Program-made: the position numbers and the translations under genes
The notes under the pieces: model-generated
What the model was told of the DNA's origin: nothing
What the model saw: the letters and a program-made list of their open reading frames with translations, nothing else
The model's database searches: none
Origin: Gammaproteobacteria bacterium UBA4475
GTDB lineage: Bacteria; Pseudomonadota; Gammaproteobacteria; Pseudomonadales; Azotimanducaceae
Direction: 5' to 3'
Assembly: GCA_002389265.1 (NCBI GenBank)
Contig: DGOD01000016.1
Location: 1 to 13,383 of the forward strand
Length of the DNA stretch: 13,383 nt
Shown: positions 4,874-13,381 of the stretch, one piece after another
Position numbering within the stretch: position 1 is the first letter of the stretch
Layout: every line of letters starts with the position of its first letter

Positions 4874-7177
4874 GTGACAACAGCCAATTCGAGTCAGGTC
4901 AGTACCGCTGAAGACCTCCTGCATCGAGTGATGCAATCCAAGACAATTGCGGTAGATTTTAGCTGCTTAGCAAAAGGCATCGACAATTATCACGTTGACG
5001 TGATGCTCAGCGAGAATTTTGTGCAACGCAGCCAGCAACTGATTGAGCAGGTTGTTGGCAACGTCGTGGTCGGCGCAAAAGTGACTAGCTCGAATTTGAC
5101 CAATAGCTTTCGTAAAAGCTATGTTGATATGCTGAGTACAACCTTGCATCGGTCGAAAACAGATTTACAGCCGGCGCAGATTTCGATTTTGCAATTCGCC
5201 GTGATTAAATTCTTATTGCTAGAGATCCGCAAGCAACTCATCAGTGTCGGTCAGCGAGTGGAAGAGACCGTGGCCAGACAACAATATTCTGGTTCTCGAG
5301 ATTTGTTGACGAGCCAGGCGCGTCTCTTTTGGTTGCGTCAGCACCATGATGAGTTCCTCTATAAAATTAATCGATTTATTTTCCGCTCGTTGCAGCGCGA
5401 TGAAGTGAATCAATTGCGGTCATTGCGCAAAGAGCAGTTGCAGGGTGTTTTTAACGAGGCCGTGAGTGTGATGTTTAACCCACAGTTATCCGCCGCCAGT
5501 CCGATGAGTCCTCGACTGTTGATGGAGTGTTATACGCTGTGGCCGGTGGCGAATTTGAGCAAGGCGAGCGAGGCGTTTGAGACCGCGTGTCGGGAACATT
5601 TCCCACAATTGGCGGTTGAGTCTCTCCGTCGATTTGACCGATTTGATCCGATCGAAAGTGAAGTTTTTGATGACTTAGGTGGCTTGTTTGCTGTTCAGTC
5701 ATTGTTAGGGCCGGCTGCAAATCAGCGCAATAGTTTGCGTGAGACATTTAGCTGGCTGGAGCAGCCAGGTAATATCCGGCTCCTGTTTGATGGCAGGCTA
5801 CATCAAAAAACAGCAAAGGAAATTCGCGCAAACCTCGGCGTTATTGCTGGCTGGCGATTTAATCGCGATGTTAAAAAGTTGCTGAAGATTGCGCTTGTGT
5901 TGCGCCAGGCATTTGCATCGGATGCGGAGTTTCGAGTGATGTTAGCGAGTTATCAGCTCCGAGACTCGTGGTCTGAGTTGGATAACGATTTAATAGAGAT
6001 TGAACAGGCTTGCAAATATATTGCCGGTGTAGATGTTAAAAAAATAGCGCTGCGAGTATCTGGTCGGGATAAGGGTGCTGTTCAGTTACTCAAACGGCTT
6101 GACTTGCTGGCGCGGGAGAATGCCAGGCAGTTTAAAGAGGGTGCGCATGAGGTTGTGCTAAGAGCTCTGACTGATTATTGTCGCTATCGGCTGCATCTGC
6201 GCTACTATCAGTTGGCCCACCGAATATTTAACCGCCTGCACGTCATTACTGATGCTGGGCAAGCCCGCTTGTCAAAAGCGGGTGATCACCTTTATGAGTT
6301 GCTGGGTAATGCGGAAGCGCTGAAAGTTAACGCTGTCGAGGCGACAATCGTCCATCATACGATCCTGAAAGCGGATGTTCGTGGCTCTACCACGGTAACT
6401 CGAGAGCTGGTGCGACAAGAGCTAAATCCCGCAGCCTATTTCAGTACGCGTTTCTTTGAACCCATTAATCACCTGCTATCGATCTATGGCGCGGTGAAAG
6501 TTTTTATTGAGGGTGATGCGGTAATTCTTGCGATCTATGAATATAACACGACCCCGGAGCAATGGTACTCTGTGGCAAGAGCGTGCGGCATCGCCAGAGA
6601 TATTTTGGACATTATCACTTCTAAAAATGCTCACTCGAAGCAAACTGGCTTGCCAATGTTGGAGATCGGCGTGGGCATTGACTACTCAGAAGATAAGCCC
6701 ATGTTTTTGTTTGATGACACTCAGCCCATTATGATCTCATCGGCAATTGGCGCGGCTGACCGGATGTCATCCTGCTCGTGGAAACTCCGCGAGAGGTTTG
6801 ACGGTGGTCTTTTCAATGTGGAGGTGCTCGAGATCTCTGCGCAAGATCGCAAGAGTGATGATAAGGGTCAGCTGAACATTCGCTACAACGTTAATGGCGT
6901 GTTGTTGTCGAATAAGAGCTTCGCCAAGCTACAGTCAGAAATCACGTTGCAACGCCTGCGAGTCAAATTAGCTGAAGGCGTTCACACCATGTTTGTCGGC
7001 AAGTTTCCAGACATTACCGGCAAAATGCGCGATCTGGTTATCCGCGAAGGCGAAGTGAAGGTCTGGGAGGATGATGCCCCGTTGCCAGAGTCCCGTTCGG
7101 ACGAGGTGTTTTATGAAGTCTTGCCACACTCTAAAATTGCCAGCCAGGTCCTTGAATTCGCCCGCCAGTCCCATTAA
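4874..7177 (+). CDS. Large protein with a divergent class III adenylate/guanylate cyclase-like domain
   Basis: A 767-residue protein, probably cytoplasmic, with no signal peptide or membrane span that I can see. Residues 1-490 are helical and match no family I recognise. Residues about 495-650 look like a class III nucleotide cyclase domain: HTILKADVRGSTTVTREL (495-512) carries Asp501 where the first metal-binding Asp lies; AVKVFIEGDAVILAIYEY (540-557) carries Asp548 as the second metal ligand; MLEIGVGIDY (595-604) matches the next strand. The block normally reading VNLAARL is IGAADRM (625-631): the transition-state Arg630 is kept, but the catalytic Asn position is Gly626. The C-terminal 115 residues are strand-rich and unrecognised. 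It may be a weak or altered cyclase, or a nucleotide-binding sensor. The start is GTG 4874 with weak AGGG upstream; no in-frame ATG gives a better choice. It stands alone, 156 bases before leuC and separated from it by a dyad. Confidence 0.75.
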   Translation: MTTANSSQVSTAEDLLHRVMQSKTIAVDFSCLAKGIDNYHVDVMLSENFVQRSQQLIEQVVGNVVVGAKVTSSNLTNSFRKSYVDMLSTTLHRSKTDLQPAQISILQFAVIKFLLLEIRKQLISVGQRVEETVARQQYSGSRDLLTSQARLFWLRQHHDEFLYKINRFIFRSLQRDEVNQLRSLRKEQLQGVFNEAVSVMFNPQLSAASPMSPRLLMECYTLWPVANLSKASEAFETACREHFPQLAVESLRRFDRFDPIESEVFDDLGGLFAVQSLLGPAANQRNSLRETFSWLEQPGNIRLLFDGRLHQKTAKEIRANLGVIAGWRFNRDVKKLLKIALVLRQAFASDAEFRVMLASYQLRDSWSELDNDLIEIEQACKYIAGVDVKKIALRVSGRDKGAVQLLKRLDLLARENARQFKEGAHEVVLRALTDYCRYRLHLRYYQLAHRIFNRLHVITDAGQARLSKAGDHLYELLGNAEALKVNAVEATIVHHTILKADVRGSTTVTRELVRQELNPAAYFSTRFFEPINHLLSIYGAVKVFIEGDAVILAIYEYNTTPEQWYSVARACGIARDILDIITSKNAHSKQTGLPMLEIGVGIDYSEDKPMFLFDDTQPIMISSAIGAADRMSSCSWKLRERFDGGLFNVEVLEISAQDRKSDDKGQLNIRYNVNGVLLSNKSFAKLQSEITLQRLRVKLAEGVHTMFVGKFPDITGKMRDLVIREGEVKVWEDDAPLPESRSDEVFYEVLPHSKIASQVLEFARQSH

Positions 7178-7216
7178 CTGCCGCTTGTTGCCATTTTCAC
7201 ACTTTGTGGAATCGCT

Positions 7217-7237
7217 GAGATTCCCAATGGGAATCTC
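7217..7237. terminator. Perfect 9-bp dyad between the cyclase-like gene and leuC
   Basis: GAGATTCCC (7217-7225) and GGGAATCTC (7229-7237) are exact reverse complements separated only by AAT. The stem is followed by TCCTTCT, a weak pyrimidine tract, so it may be a rho-independent terminator for the gene ending at 7177. The three-base loop and full symmetry also suit a protein-binding operator for the leuC cluster. A second smaller palindrome, AAGGGCCCTT (7280-7289), lies between it and leuC. Confidence 0.45.
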
Positions 7238-7333
7238 TCCTTCTAAGATTCATGCTAATATCGCCGATGTTGTTAATTCAAGGGCCCTTTGATTGTTCAA
7301 ATGTGCCCGTAGCCATTTCTGTTGGAGTTATGC

Positions 7334-8758
7334 GTGGGCAAGAATCTTTATCAAAAAGTGTGGAATGATCATGTCGTGGGTCAGCTTGACTCTGGCCAAT
7401 ATCAGCTGTTTATCGCCTTGCACCTGATTCACGAGGTCACTAGCCCGCAGGCATTTGGCATGCTGAAAGACAAAGGCCTCAGCGTCCGCTATCCCTCGCG
7501 GACCTTTGCGACAGTGGATCACATTATACCTACCGATAACCAGTCCAGGCCGCTGCAGGATGATATGGCAGAGAAAATGATCCAGGTCCTGAGCGATGCC
7601 ACAAAAGAAGCGGGCATCGAGTTTTTTCCGCCTCAGTCGGGCAATCAAGGCATTGTGCACGTGGTAGGGCCGGAATTGGGTCTGACCCAGCCGGGCATGA
7701 CCATCTGCTGCGGTGACAGCCATACGTCGACCCATGGTGCTTTCGGCTGTATCGCCCTCGGTATCGGCACAAGCCAGGTCAGAGACGTGTTGGCCAGCCA
7801 GACTCTGGCAATGGACCCATTGAAGGTGCGCCGAATTCGAGTTGAAGGCAAGCTAGGCGTGGGCGTCACGGCCAAGGATGTAACTCTGCATATCATCCGC
7901 ACCCTGGGTGTTAATGGTGGCGTCGGCTACGCCTATGAGTACGCCGGTTCGACGATTGCTGCCATGAGCATGGAAGAGCGGATGACAGTATGTAATATGA
8001 GTATCGAAGGCGGCGCTAGATGCGGCTACATCAACCCGGACGCGACGACTTTTGAGTTTCTCCGTGGTAAGGAGCGGGTGCCTGCGGGCGCTGAATTCGA
8101 TAAGAGTGTCGCGAAGTGGCAGTCCTATGCCAGTGACGACGATGCGACCTATGATGATGAGGTAGTGTTGGATGCAGCCGATATCGAACCAACGGTCACG
8201 TGGGGTATCACTCCGGGCCAGGCGATCTCCATTAACGAGTCAACGCCAGATCCTGATCGGGTTGAAGGCCTGGAGAAAAACCTGGTCAACGACGCCCTCG
8301 AATATATGCAATTACAGGCCAGCACACCGATCAAGGGCACTCACATTGATGTGGCGTTTATCGGTAGTTGCACCAATGGTCGGCTAAGTGATTTCCAGGC
8401 TGTGGCCAATCTGATTGCTGGTCATCAAGTTGCGGCCGGCGTCAAAGCGATAGCTGTGCCGGGTTCCGAGAAGGTAGATAAGGCAGCTCGCGAACTCGGA
8501 CTGGATAAAATATTTGAAGCTGCGGGGTTCGAATGGCGATTGCCCGGCTGTTCCATGTGTCTGGCGATGAACCCGGACAAACTGGTGGGCGATGAAGTTT
8601 GCGCGTCGAGCTCTAATCGCAACTTTATCGGTCGACAAGGATCCTCTACCGGTCGAACCATTCTCATGAGCCCGATGATGGTCGCTGCCGCCGCCATCAA
8701 GGGCCAAGTGGCTGATGCCCGAGAAGTTTTTGGTCTGGTGCCGGCTGTTGCGGGTTAA
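7334..8758 (+). CDS. leuC: 3-isopropylmalate / citramalate dehydratase, large subunit (LeuC)
   Basis: The large subunit of the aconitase-type isomerase that converts 2-isopropylmalate to 3-isopropylmalate in leucine synthesis and, in the citramalate route, (R)-citramalate to 3-methylmalate via citraconate. It works as a heterodimer with LeuD and binds a 4Fe-4S cluster. From GTG 7334 it has 474 residues, close to E. coli LeuC (466). The cluster ligands are Cys346 in GSCTNGR and Cys406 and Cys409 in [11 protein letters not shown], the same spacing as in the E. coli enzyme. [23 protein letters not shown] and the C-terminal [12 protein letters not shown] are also diagnostic. The start GTG 7334 is preferred to an in-frame TTG at 7322 because family members begin near GKxLYxKxW and GGAG (7324-7327) sits six bases before the GTG. 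It is the first gene of the same-strand cluster; leuD follows after 46 bases. Confidence 0.97.
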   Translation: MGKNLYQKVWNDHVVGQLDSGQYQLFIALHLIHEVTSPQAFGMLKDKGLSVRYPSRTFATVDHIIPTDNQSRPLQDDMAEKMIQVLSDATKEAGIEFFPPQSGNQGIVHVVGPELGLTQPGMTICCGDSHTSTHGAFGCIALGIGTSQVRDVLASQTLAMDPLKVRRIRVEGKLGVGVTAKDVTLHIIRTLGVNGGVGYAYEYAGSTIAAMSMEERMTVCNMSIEGGARCGYINPDATTFEFLRGKERVPAGAEFDKSVAKWQSYASDDDATYDDEVVLDAADIEPTVTWGITPGQAISINESTPDPDRVEGLEKNLVNDALEYMQLQASTPIKGTHIDVAFIGSCTNGRLSDFQAVANLIAGHQVAAGVKAIAVPGSEKVDKAARELGLDKIFEAAGFEWRLPGCSMCLAMNPDKLVGDEVCASSSNRNFIGRQGSSTGRTILMSPMMVAAAAIKGQVADAREVFGLVPAVAG

Positions 8759-8804
8759 CCTGTTGGCAATAAATATTCTTGAAACCCCATTTAGGTAAGA
8801 GTCA

Positions 8805-9401
8805 ATGACTGGAAATAGTATCAGTAAAATTAATAGCAAAGGCGTCTATGTCAAAGGTAACGATATCGATACCGACAGGATTATTCCCGCCCGATTTTTG
8901 AAGTGCGTCACTTTTGACGAGCTCGGTCCTGCGCTTTTTTATGACGTGCGGTTTGATGCCAATGGCCAGTCTCTGAACCATCCATTGGATGCGCCGGAAC
9001 ATGCTGGTGCTGAAATTCTGATTTCGGATGCAAACTTTGGCTGTGGTTCTAGCCGAGAACATGCACCTCAGGCGATTCAGAAGTTTGGTTTGAAAGCGGT
9101 CATCGCTGAGTCGTTTGCCGAGATCTTTCATGGCAACTGCACGACCCTGGGTATTCCCTGTGTGGTGATGGCAACTCAGGAGAGGATGAAGCTGGCTGAG
9201 CTGATAGCAGCTGATCCCAATGCCGAACTGATTATTGACATTGAAGCTCTGAAAGTAATTTGCGCCAATAATATATTTACCATTACGATGAAAACCAGTG
9301 CTCGTGAGGCATTATTGTCGGCCAATTATGATCCTCTCGATACGCTGATGAGAACCCTCGATAAGGTAGACCAAACGGCCCAACGACTTGGCTATGCATA
9401 A
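8805..9401 (+). CDS. leuD: 3-isopropylmalate / citramalate dehydratase, small subunit (LeuD)
   Basis: The small (swivel-domain) subunit partner of LeuC; it completes the active site and contributes to substrate choice. At 198 residues it matches the usual LeuD length. Diagnostic motifs are KGNDIDTDRIIPARFLK (17-33), whose NDIDTDRI segment is shared across the aconitase small subunits, and ANFGCGSSREHAPQAI (76-91), the swivel-domain loop that reaches the active site. GIPCVVM and the C-terminal block are also normal. The start is ATG 8805 with a GGTAAGA purine stretch upstream. The substrate cannot be decided from the subunit alone, but the adjacent citramalate synthase suggests at least a role in isoleucine formation. 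The next gene, cimA, begins 92 bases later after a spacer with a 10-bp direct repeat. Confidence 0.96.
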   Translation: MTGNSISKINSKGVYVKGNDIDTDRIIPARFLKCVTFDELGPALFYDVRFDANGQSLNHPLDAPEHAGAEILISDANFGCGSSREHAPQAIQKFGLKAVIAESFAEIFHGNCTTLGIPCVVMATQERMKLAELIAADPNAELIIDIEALKVICANNIFTITMKTSAREALLSANYDPLDTLMRTLDKVDQTAQRLGYA

Positions 9402-9426
9402 ATAGACAATTGGTAATCAGGCTTGT

Positions 9427-9453
9427 TAGTAGCTAGACCTATATAGTAGCTAG
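9427..9453 (+). repeat. Direct repeat TAGTAGCTAG x2 in the leuD-cimA spacer
   Basis: TAGTAGCTAG occurs at 9427-9436 and again at 9444-9453, a 17-base period, within a 92-base spacer that has no gene. The spacing places both copies roughly within two helical turns, as for a repeated regulator site. I see no convincing promoter or attenuator around it. Confidence 0.45.
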
Positions 9454-9493
9454 GCGTTACTGAAAAGTTCTTGGCTGATGAACGGAGTGGCAT

Positions 9494-11152
9494 GTGCGCA
9501 AGAAAATTGAAATTTATGATACGACGCTGCGAGATGGTAACCAGGGTGAGGGGATCAATCTCAGTCTGGGTGACAAACTGGATATAGCTCGAGCGTTGGA
9601 TGCGATGGGCATTGACTTTATTGAGGGCGGCTGGCCCGGGTCGAACCCCAAGGACGATGAGTTTTTCGTTCGTGCCCAGGATTTGGAGCTCACAACCTCG
9701 AAGATTGTGGCCTTCGGCTCAACTCATCGCGCCGAGAGTAAACCCGCCGATGATTTCTTCCTGCAAAAATTGATTGCGGCTCAAGCTGATGTGATCTGCA
9801 TTTTTGGAAAATCTTGGGATCTGCATGTTGAGCAGGCGCTTAGAATTAGTGCTGATACTAATTTGAACATGATATCGGGCTCTGTCAGCCATTTGTTAAA
9901 GGCCACCGGAAAGCCGGTTTTTTATGACGCCGAACACTTTTTTGATGGTTTTAAAAGTGATCCTGGGTATGCTCTGGCTTCAATTCAGGTTGCCACTGAA
10001 GCCGGCGCGACTCGAGTCATTCTTTGCGATACTAACGGTGGTGTTATGCCCCACGATCTTGCGCATGCTGTCCGTGAAGTGCGCAAGGCCATTCCTGGTA
10101 TCAATCTCGGTATCCATGTCCACAATGATGGCGGTTTGGGTGTGGCGAATACGCTACGCGCTATCGAAGAAGGTGTGATTCAGGTTCATGGTACGATCAA
10201 CGGTATCGGTGAGCGCTGCGGTAATGTGGACTTAACCAGCGTGCTGGGTAATCTTGAGCTGAAGTTAGGCTATCAGTGTTTGCCTGAGGGTAAGCTCAAA
10301 AATTTGACCAATCTGTCGAAGCGAGTGTGGGAATATTTGGGGATCTCCGGGCCTTCCGGGCAGCCATTTGTCGGCTCGTCGGCCTTTGCCCATAAAGGCG
10401 GCGTGCATGTCAGTGCCGTGCAGCGCAATCCGGAAACTTACGAACATATTAAGCCTGAGCTAGTGGGTAATGCGCGAAAAATACTGATTAGTGAGCTGGC
10501 AGGTGGTTCGAATTTGCGAGCCAAACTGTCTAATCGTTATCCAGAGCTGTCCAGTGCCGTCTTGGTAAAGGGAATTCTTGAAGAAGTTCAGGACCGTGAA
10601 CATGCGGGTTATTCCTACGAAAATGCCGATGGGTCTTTCGATTTATTGGTTCGGCGCCATTTAGGTAAGTTTAACCCTGTGTTCGAGCCGATGTACTACC
10701 GGATTTATAGTCCGAGTAACGAAGGCTCGCAGGATGATAATGACTCGGATGTCGATGGTCTGATTGAGGCGTCAGTCAAGGTTCAGGTAGGTGGTGGTGT
10801 GCAATTGTGTGCCGCTGAAGGCCATGGTCCGGTTGATGCTTTGAACAAGGCGTTGCGTCAAGCTTTACTGACTCAATTCCCGGTCCTTGGCGATCTGCAC
10901 CTAACGGATTACAGCGTTAAGGTGATTAACAGCACCGAGGAAACAGCAGCCAAAGTGCGGGTCTATCTCGAGCACAGTTTTGAGGGCGAAATTTTTGGTA
11001 CTGTGGGTGTCAACGTCGATATTATTAAGGCGAGCTGGAGTGCCCTCGTTGAGGCTTATCACTACGCCTTGTTGCAGCATATTGATTTCACCAGCGAGGT
11101 GCAGGAAAGTGTCGCGGCCAAGGCGTTAGGTCAGGTCGTCCCGAAAGCCTAA
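9494..11152 (+). CDS. cimA: (R)-citramalate synthase
   Basis: This enzyme condenses pyruvate and acetyl-CoA to (R)-citramalate, the first step of the threonine-independent route to isoleucine. It is a DRE-TIM metallolyase of 552 residues. The catalytic start DTTLRDGNQGEG (9-20) holds Arg13 and metal ligand Asp14. FIEGGWPGSNPKDDEFF (42-58), FGKSWDLHVEQAL, DAEHFFDGFKSDPGYAL and LCDTNGGVMPHD are hallmarks of the long citramalate synthase family, not of 2-isopropylmalate or homocitrate synthases. GIHVHNDGG (206-214) supplies metal ligands His208 and His210, and NGIGERCGNVDLTS (236-249) follows. Residues about 400-530 form the LeuA-type allosteric dimer domain, where isoleucine feedback would be expected. 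The start is GTG 9494 with CGGAG six bases upstream; the ATG at 9492 is out of frame. It follows leuCD in the position where leuB is often found. Confidence 0.95.
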   Translation: MRKKIEIYDTTLRDGNQGEGINLSLGDKLDIARALDAMGIDFIEGGWPGSNPKDDEFFVRAQDLELTTSKIVAFGSTHRAESKPADDFFLQKLIAAQADVICIFGKSWDLHVEQALRISADTNLNMISGSVSHLLKATGKPVFYDAEHFFDGFKSDPGYALASIQVATEAGATRVILCDTNGGVMPHDLAHAVREVRKAIPGINLGIHVHNDGGLGVANTLRAIEEGVIQVHGTINGIGERCGNVDLTSVLGNLELKLGYQCLPEGKLKNLTNLSKRVWEYLGISGPSGQPFVGSSAFAHKGGVHVSAVQRNPETYEHIKPELVGNARKILISELAGGSNLRAKLSNRYPELSSAVLVKGILEEVQDREHAGYSYENADGSFDLLVRRHLGKFNPVFEPMYYRIYSPSNEGSQDDNDSDVDGLIEASVKVQVGGGVQLCAAEGHGPVDALNKALRQALLTQFPVLGDLHLTDYSVKVINSTEETAAKVRVYLEHSFEGEIFGTVGVNVDIIKASWSALVEAYHYALLQHIDFTSEVQESVAAKALGQVVPKA

Positions 11153-11233
11153 TTTTGCTGGAGACCCTGTTCATCAGGCAGCGCAGATGGGTTATGGTAA
11201 GACAAATATCATCAGTCAGGTAACGGAGAAGAT

Positions 11234-12241
11234 ATGAAAGTTGACAGTCATTTATCGGCGGATTGGCACAAAATTCCTGCGCAGGTCAAAGAAATTGAGG
11301 CGCAAGGTTATGATGGTGCTGGTACGGCCGAGATGAATCACGATCCGTTTTTCCCCTTGATGCTAGCCGCAGAACACAGTGAAAGAATCCAAGTCTACAC
11401 CAGTATCGCTGTCGCCTTTGCCCGCAGCCCCATGATTTTGGCCAACATTGGTCACGATTTGAACGCCTATTCCCGAGGGCGATTTACTATGGGGCTGGGA
11501 TCTCAGATTCGCCCGCACATTACCAAACGTTTCAGCATGCCCTGGGGTGCACCTGCTGAACAGATGAAGGAGTTGGTTCAAGCCATGCGGGCTATTTGGG
11601 CGAACTGGTACGACGGTGTGCCGCTGGACTTTACCGGCAAATATTATAACCATACGTTGATGACACCAGCATTTACGCCCGAGAACAAAGAATTTGGCGC
11701 ACCTCGAGTTATTCTTGCCGCGGTGGGTCCAGTGATGACTCGGGTCGCTGGTGAAGTAGCTGATGGTCTGATTATTCACCCCTTTAGTAATGAAAAATAT
11801 ATTCGCGAAGTCACGCTGCCTGCTGTGGACGAAGGCCTGCGGCGTTCTGGTCGCTCTCGCAAAGACTTTGAAATTTCCTATTCGCCTTTTATTATTTCCG
11901 GTAAGGACGAAGCGACCTTTGAAGCGCAAAAACTGGCAGCAAAGAATCGAATCGCCTTTTACGGTTCAACACCGGCTTACAAGGGCGTGATGGGGGTGCA
12001 TGGTTGGGGTGATATGCAGCCAGAACTCAACGCCATGTCGAAGCAAGGCCAATGGCAGGCCATGGGCCAATTGATTACCGATGAGATGCTTAACACCTTC
12101 GGTGTGATGGGTGAGCCAGAGACGCTGGTGGCTGAAATTCAGCGGCGTTATGGCGATATCGCTGACCGAACCGGTGGCGGTTTTACTTTCGTTGATACGG
12201 ATCAGCGCCTGCAGATGATTGCTGATCTGCGAGCCGGCTGA
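11234..12241 (+). CDS. LLM-class flavin/F420-dependent oxidoreductase (TIGR03617-like)
   Basis: A 335-residue luciferase-like monooxygenase-fold oxidoreductase, a TIM barrel using FMN or coenzyme F420. Family signs are GYDGAGTAEMNHDPFFPLMLAAEHSERI (25-52), YTSIAVAFARSPMILA (55-70), the near-invariant NAYSRGRFTMGLGS (77-90), and GAPRVILAAVGPVMTRVAGEVADGLIIHPF (155-184). The overall pattern fits the subfamily annotated as F420-dependent LLM oxidoreductases, which is best known from actinobacteria; in an organism lacking F420 it would use FMN. No F420 biosynthesis gene is in the window, so the cofactor is open. The substrate is unknown. The start is ATG 11234 with GGAG five bases upstream. It lies 81 bases after cimA and only 17 before mtnA, so it is probably co-transcribed with mtnA, which may point to a sulfur- or aldehyde-linked job, but that is guesswork. 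Confidence 0.85.
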   Translation: MKVDSHLSADWHKIPAQVKEIEAQGYDGAGTAEMNHDPFFPLMLAAEHSERIQVYTSIAVAFARSPMILANIGHDLNAYSRGRFTMGLGSQIRPHITKRFSMPWGAPAEQMKELVQAMRAIWANWYDGVPLDFTGKYYNHTLMTPAFTPENKEFGAPRVILAAVGPVMTRVAGEVADGLIIHPFSNEKYIREVTLPAVDEGLRRSGRSRKDFEISYSPFIISGKDEATFEAQKLAAKNRIAFYGSTPAYKGVMGVHGWGDMQPELNAMSKQGQWQAMGQLITDEMLNTFGVMGEPETLVAEIQRRYGDIADRTGGGFTFVDTDQRLQMIADLRAG

Positions 12242-12258
12242 TCGGGAATAACGAGTCT

Positions 12259-13296
12259 ATGTCCGCAGTCCCCATGGCGGTGACCTGGGAGTCGGGTCAG
12301 TTGGTACTGCTCGACCAGACGCGGTTACCCCATGCGGAAATTTCGTTTGTCTGCGAGACGATAGAATCAGTATTCACCGCAATCACTTCCCTCAAAGTCA
12401 GAGGCGCGCCGGCCATTGGTATCGCGGCGGCCTATGGATTGCTGGTGGGACTCGACGTCACCGATGATCTGATGGCCCGACTCAAATCCAGAGTTGACTA
12501 CCTCGCTAGTGCCAGACCGACGGCGGTTAATCTGGCGTGGGCGCTGAGCCGCATGCTTAATTGCGCCGTCTCGTCGACTGGCCTGTCCGGGGCTCAACTA
12601 GTCGAACGCCTGGAACAGGAGGCGATCGCGATCCACGCCGAAGACCGCCTTGCCTGTCAGGCGATTGGCGCGGCAGGAGCCCCTATCGTTGCTCGGTATC
12701 CCAACGTTTTGACCCATTGTAATGCCGGTGCCTTGGCGGTGTCGGCGCTCGGTACCGCGTTGGCACCGATCTATGTAGCCGCGGCACAGGGAGTTGCGGT
12801 GCACGTGTTTGTGGACGAGACTCGGCCTTTGCTGCAGGGCGCGCGATTGACTGCCTTTGAGCTCGGCAGGGCTGGTGTTCGTCGAACGCTGATTACGGAT
12901 AATATGGCAGCCCACGTGATGGCTTGCGGTCAGGTTGATATGGTACTTGTTGGTGCTGATAGAGTGGCTGCCAATGGCGACACCGCTAACAAGATAGGTA
13001 CGCTGAACCTGGCGATTCTTTGTGCCTATTACCGAATCCCTTTTTATGTGGCGTGCCCGGCGTCAACCATCGATCGACAGACGCCTTCTGGTGAACAGAT
13101 TCCCATCGAGCAACGGCATGCTGATGAAGTGTTACGTTTTGGTACGCAGCTGGTTGCTGAAGCAAATACGCCGGTATTCAATCCGGCCTTTGATATTACG
13201 CCAGGCGAATTGGTGACCGGCATCATTACCGATCGCGGCGTGATGCTGCCGCCCTATAAGACCTCATTGGCGACAGCGTTTCCCGAGGGAGCGTGA
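12259..13296 (+). CDS. mtnA: S-methyl-5-thioribose-1-phosphate isomerase
   Basis: MtnA converts 5-methylthioribose-1-phosphate to 5-methylthioribulose-1-phosphate in methionine salvage from methylthioadenosine. At 345 residues it has the standard length. The catalytic Cys154 in THCNAGALA (152-160) and Asp234 in VLVGADRVAANGDTANKIGT (229-248) are present. So are the phosphate-binding KVRGAPAIG (46-54) and the signature DETRPLLQGARLTAFEL (186-202), which separate MtnA from eIF2B-like relatives. The start is ATG 12259; the upstream sequence CGGGAATAACGAGTCT has only a weak ribosome-binding site, so coupling to the LLM gene 17 bases upstream is plausible. No other salvage gene (mtnB, mtnC, mtnD, mtnK or mtnP) is in the window, so those must lie elsewhere or downstream. 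Confidence 0.96.
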   Translation: MSAVPMAVTWESGQLVLLDQTRLPHAEISFVCETIESVFTAITSLKVRGAPAIGIAAAYGLLVGLDVTDDLMARLKSRVDYLASARPTAVNLAWALSRMLNCAVSSTGLSGAQLVERLEQEAIAIHAEDRLACQAIGAAGAPIVARYPNVLTHCNAGALAVSALGTALAPIYVAAAQGVAVHVFVDETRPLLQGARLTAFELGRAGVRRTLITDNMAAHVMACGQVDMVLVGADRVAANGDTANKIGTLNLAILCAYYRIPFYVACPASTIDRQTPSGEQIPIEQRHADEVLRFGTQLVAEANTPVFNPAFDITPGELVTGIITDRGVMLPPYKTSLATAFPEGA

Positions 13297-13364
13297 CGGC
13301 GTCATCCAGTTTGACCTGGAGTTTGTTGCAGCGCGAGCGCCACAGGACGACCTGGCATCGCTGA
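13293..13364 (+). CDS. Possible 23-residue ORF overlapping the mtnA stop
   Basis: GTG 13293 overlaps the mtnA TGA (GTGA) and follows a good GAGGGAG. The frame encodes 23 residues (MTASSSLTWSLLQRERHRTT, then WHR) and stops at TGA 13362. It has no recognisable family. It could be a coupled small gene, the damaged start of a longer one, or chance. Another frame begins at ATG 13366 and is open to the window edge for six codons (MALLTW). Confidence 0.25.
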   Translation: MTASSSLTWSLLQRERHRTTWHR

Positions 13365-13381
13365 CATGGCGTTGCTGACAT
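13354..13381 (+). repeat. Imperfect 14-bp tandem repeat at the right edge
   Basis: GGCATCGCTGACAT (13354-13367) is followed directly by GGCGTTGCTGACAT (13368-13381); 12 of 14 bases match. A further GG begins what may be a third copy cut by the window end. It could be a longer tandem array or a simple local duplication. Confidence 0.4.

Noticed and set aside
7322..7333. TTG 7322 as the leuC start
   Set aside because: It would place the Shine-Dalgarno GGAG inside the coding region; GTG 7334 fits both that site and the family N-terminus.
7238..7333. Leucine attenuator or leader peptide upstream of leuC
   Set aside because: There is no short frame with a run of Leu or Ile codons, and no alternative terminator/antiterminator pair.
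8384..8839. Minus-strand frame of 151 codons
   Set aside because: It is antisense to the 3' end of leuC and the start of leuD, with no family match.
11363..11929. Minus-strand frame of 188 codons
   Set aside because: It is fully antisense to the LLM oxidoreductase, whose motifs are intact; the frame is a by-product of its codon use.
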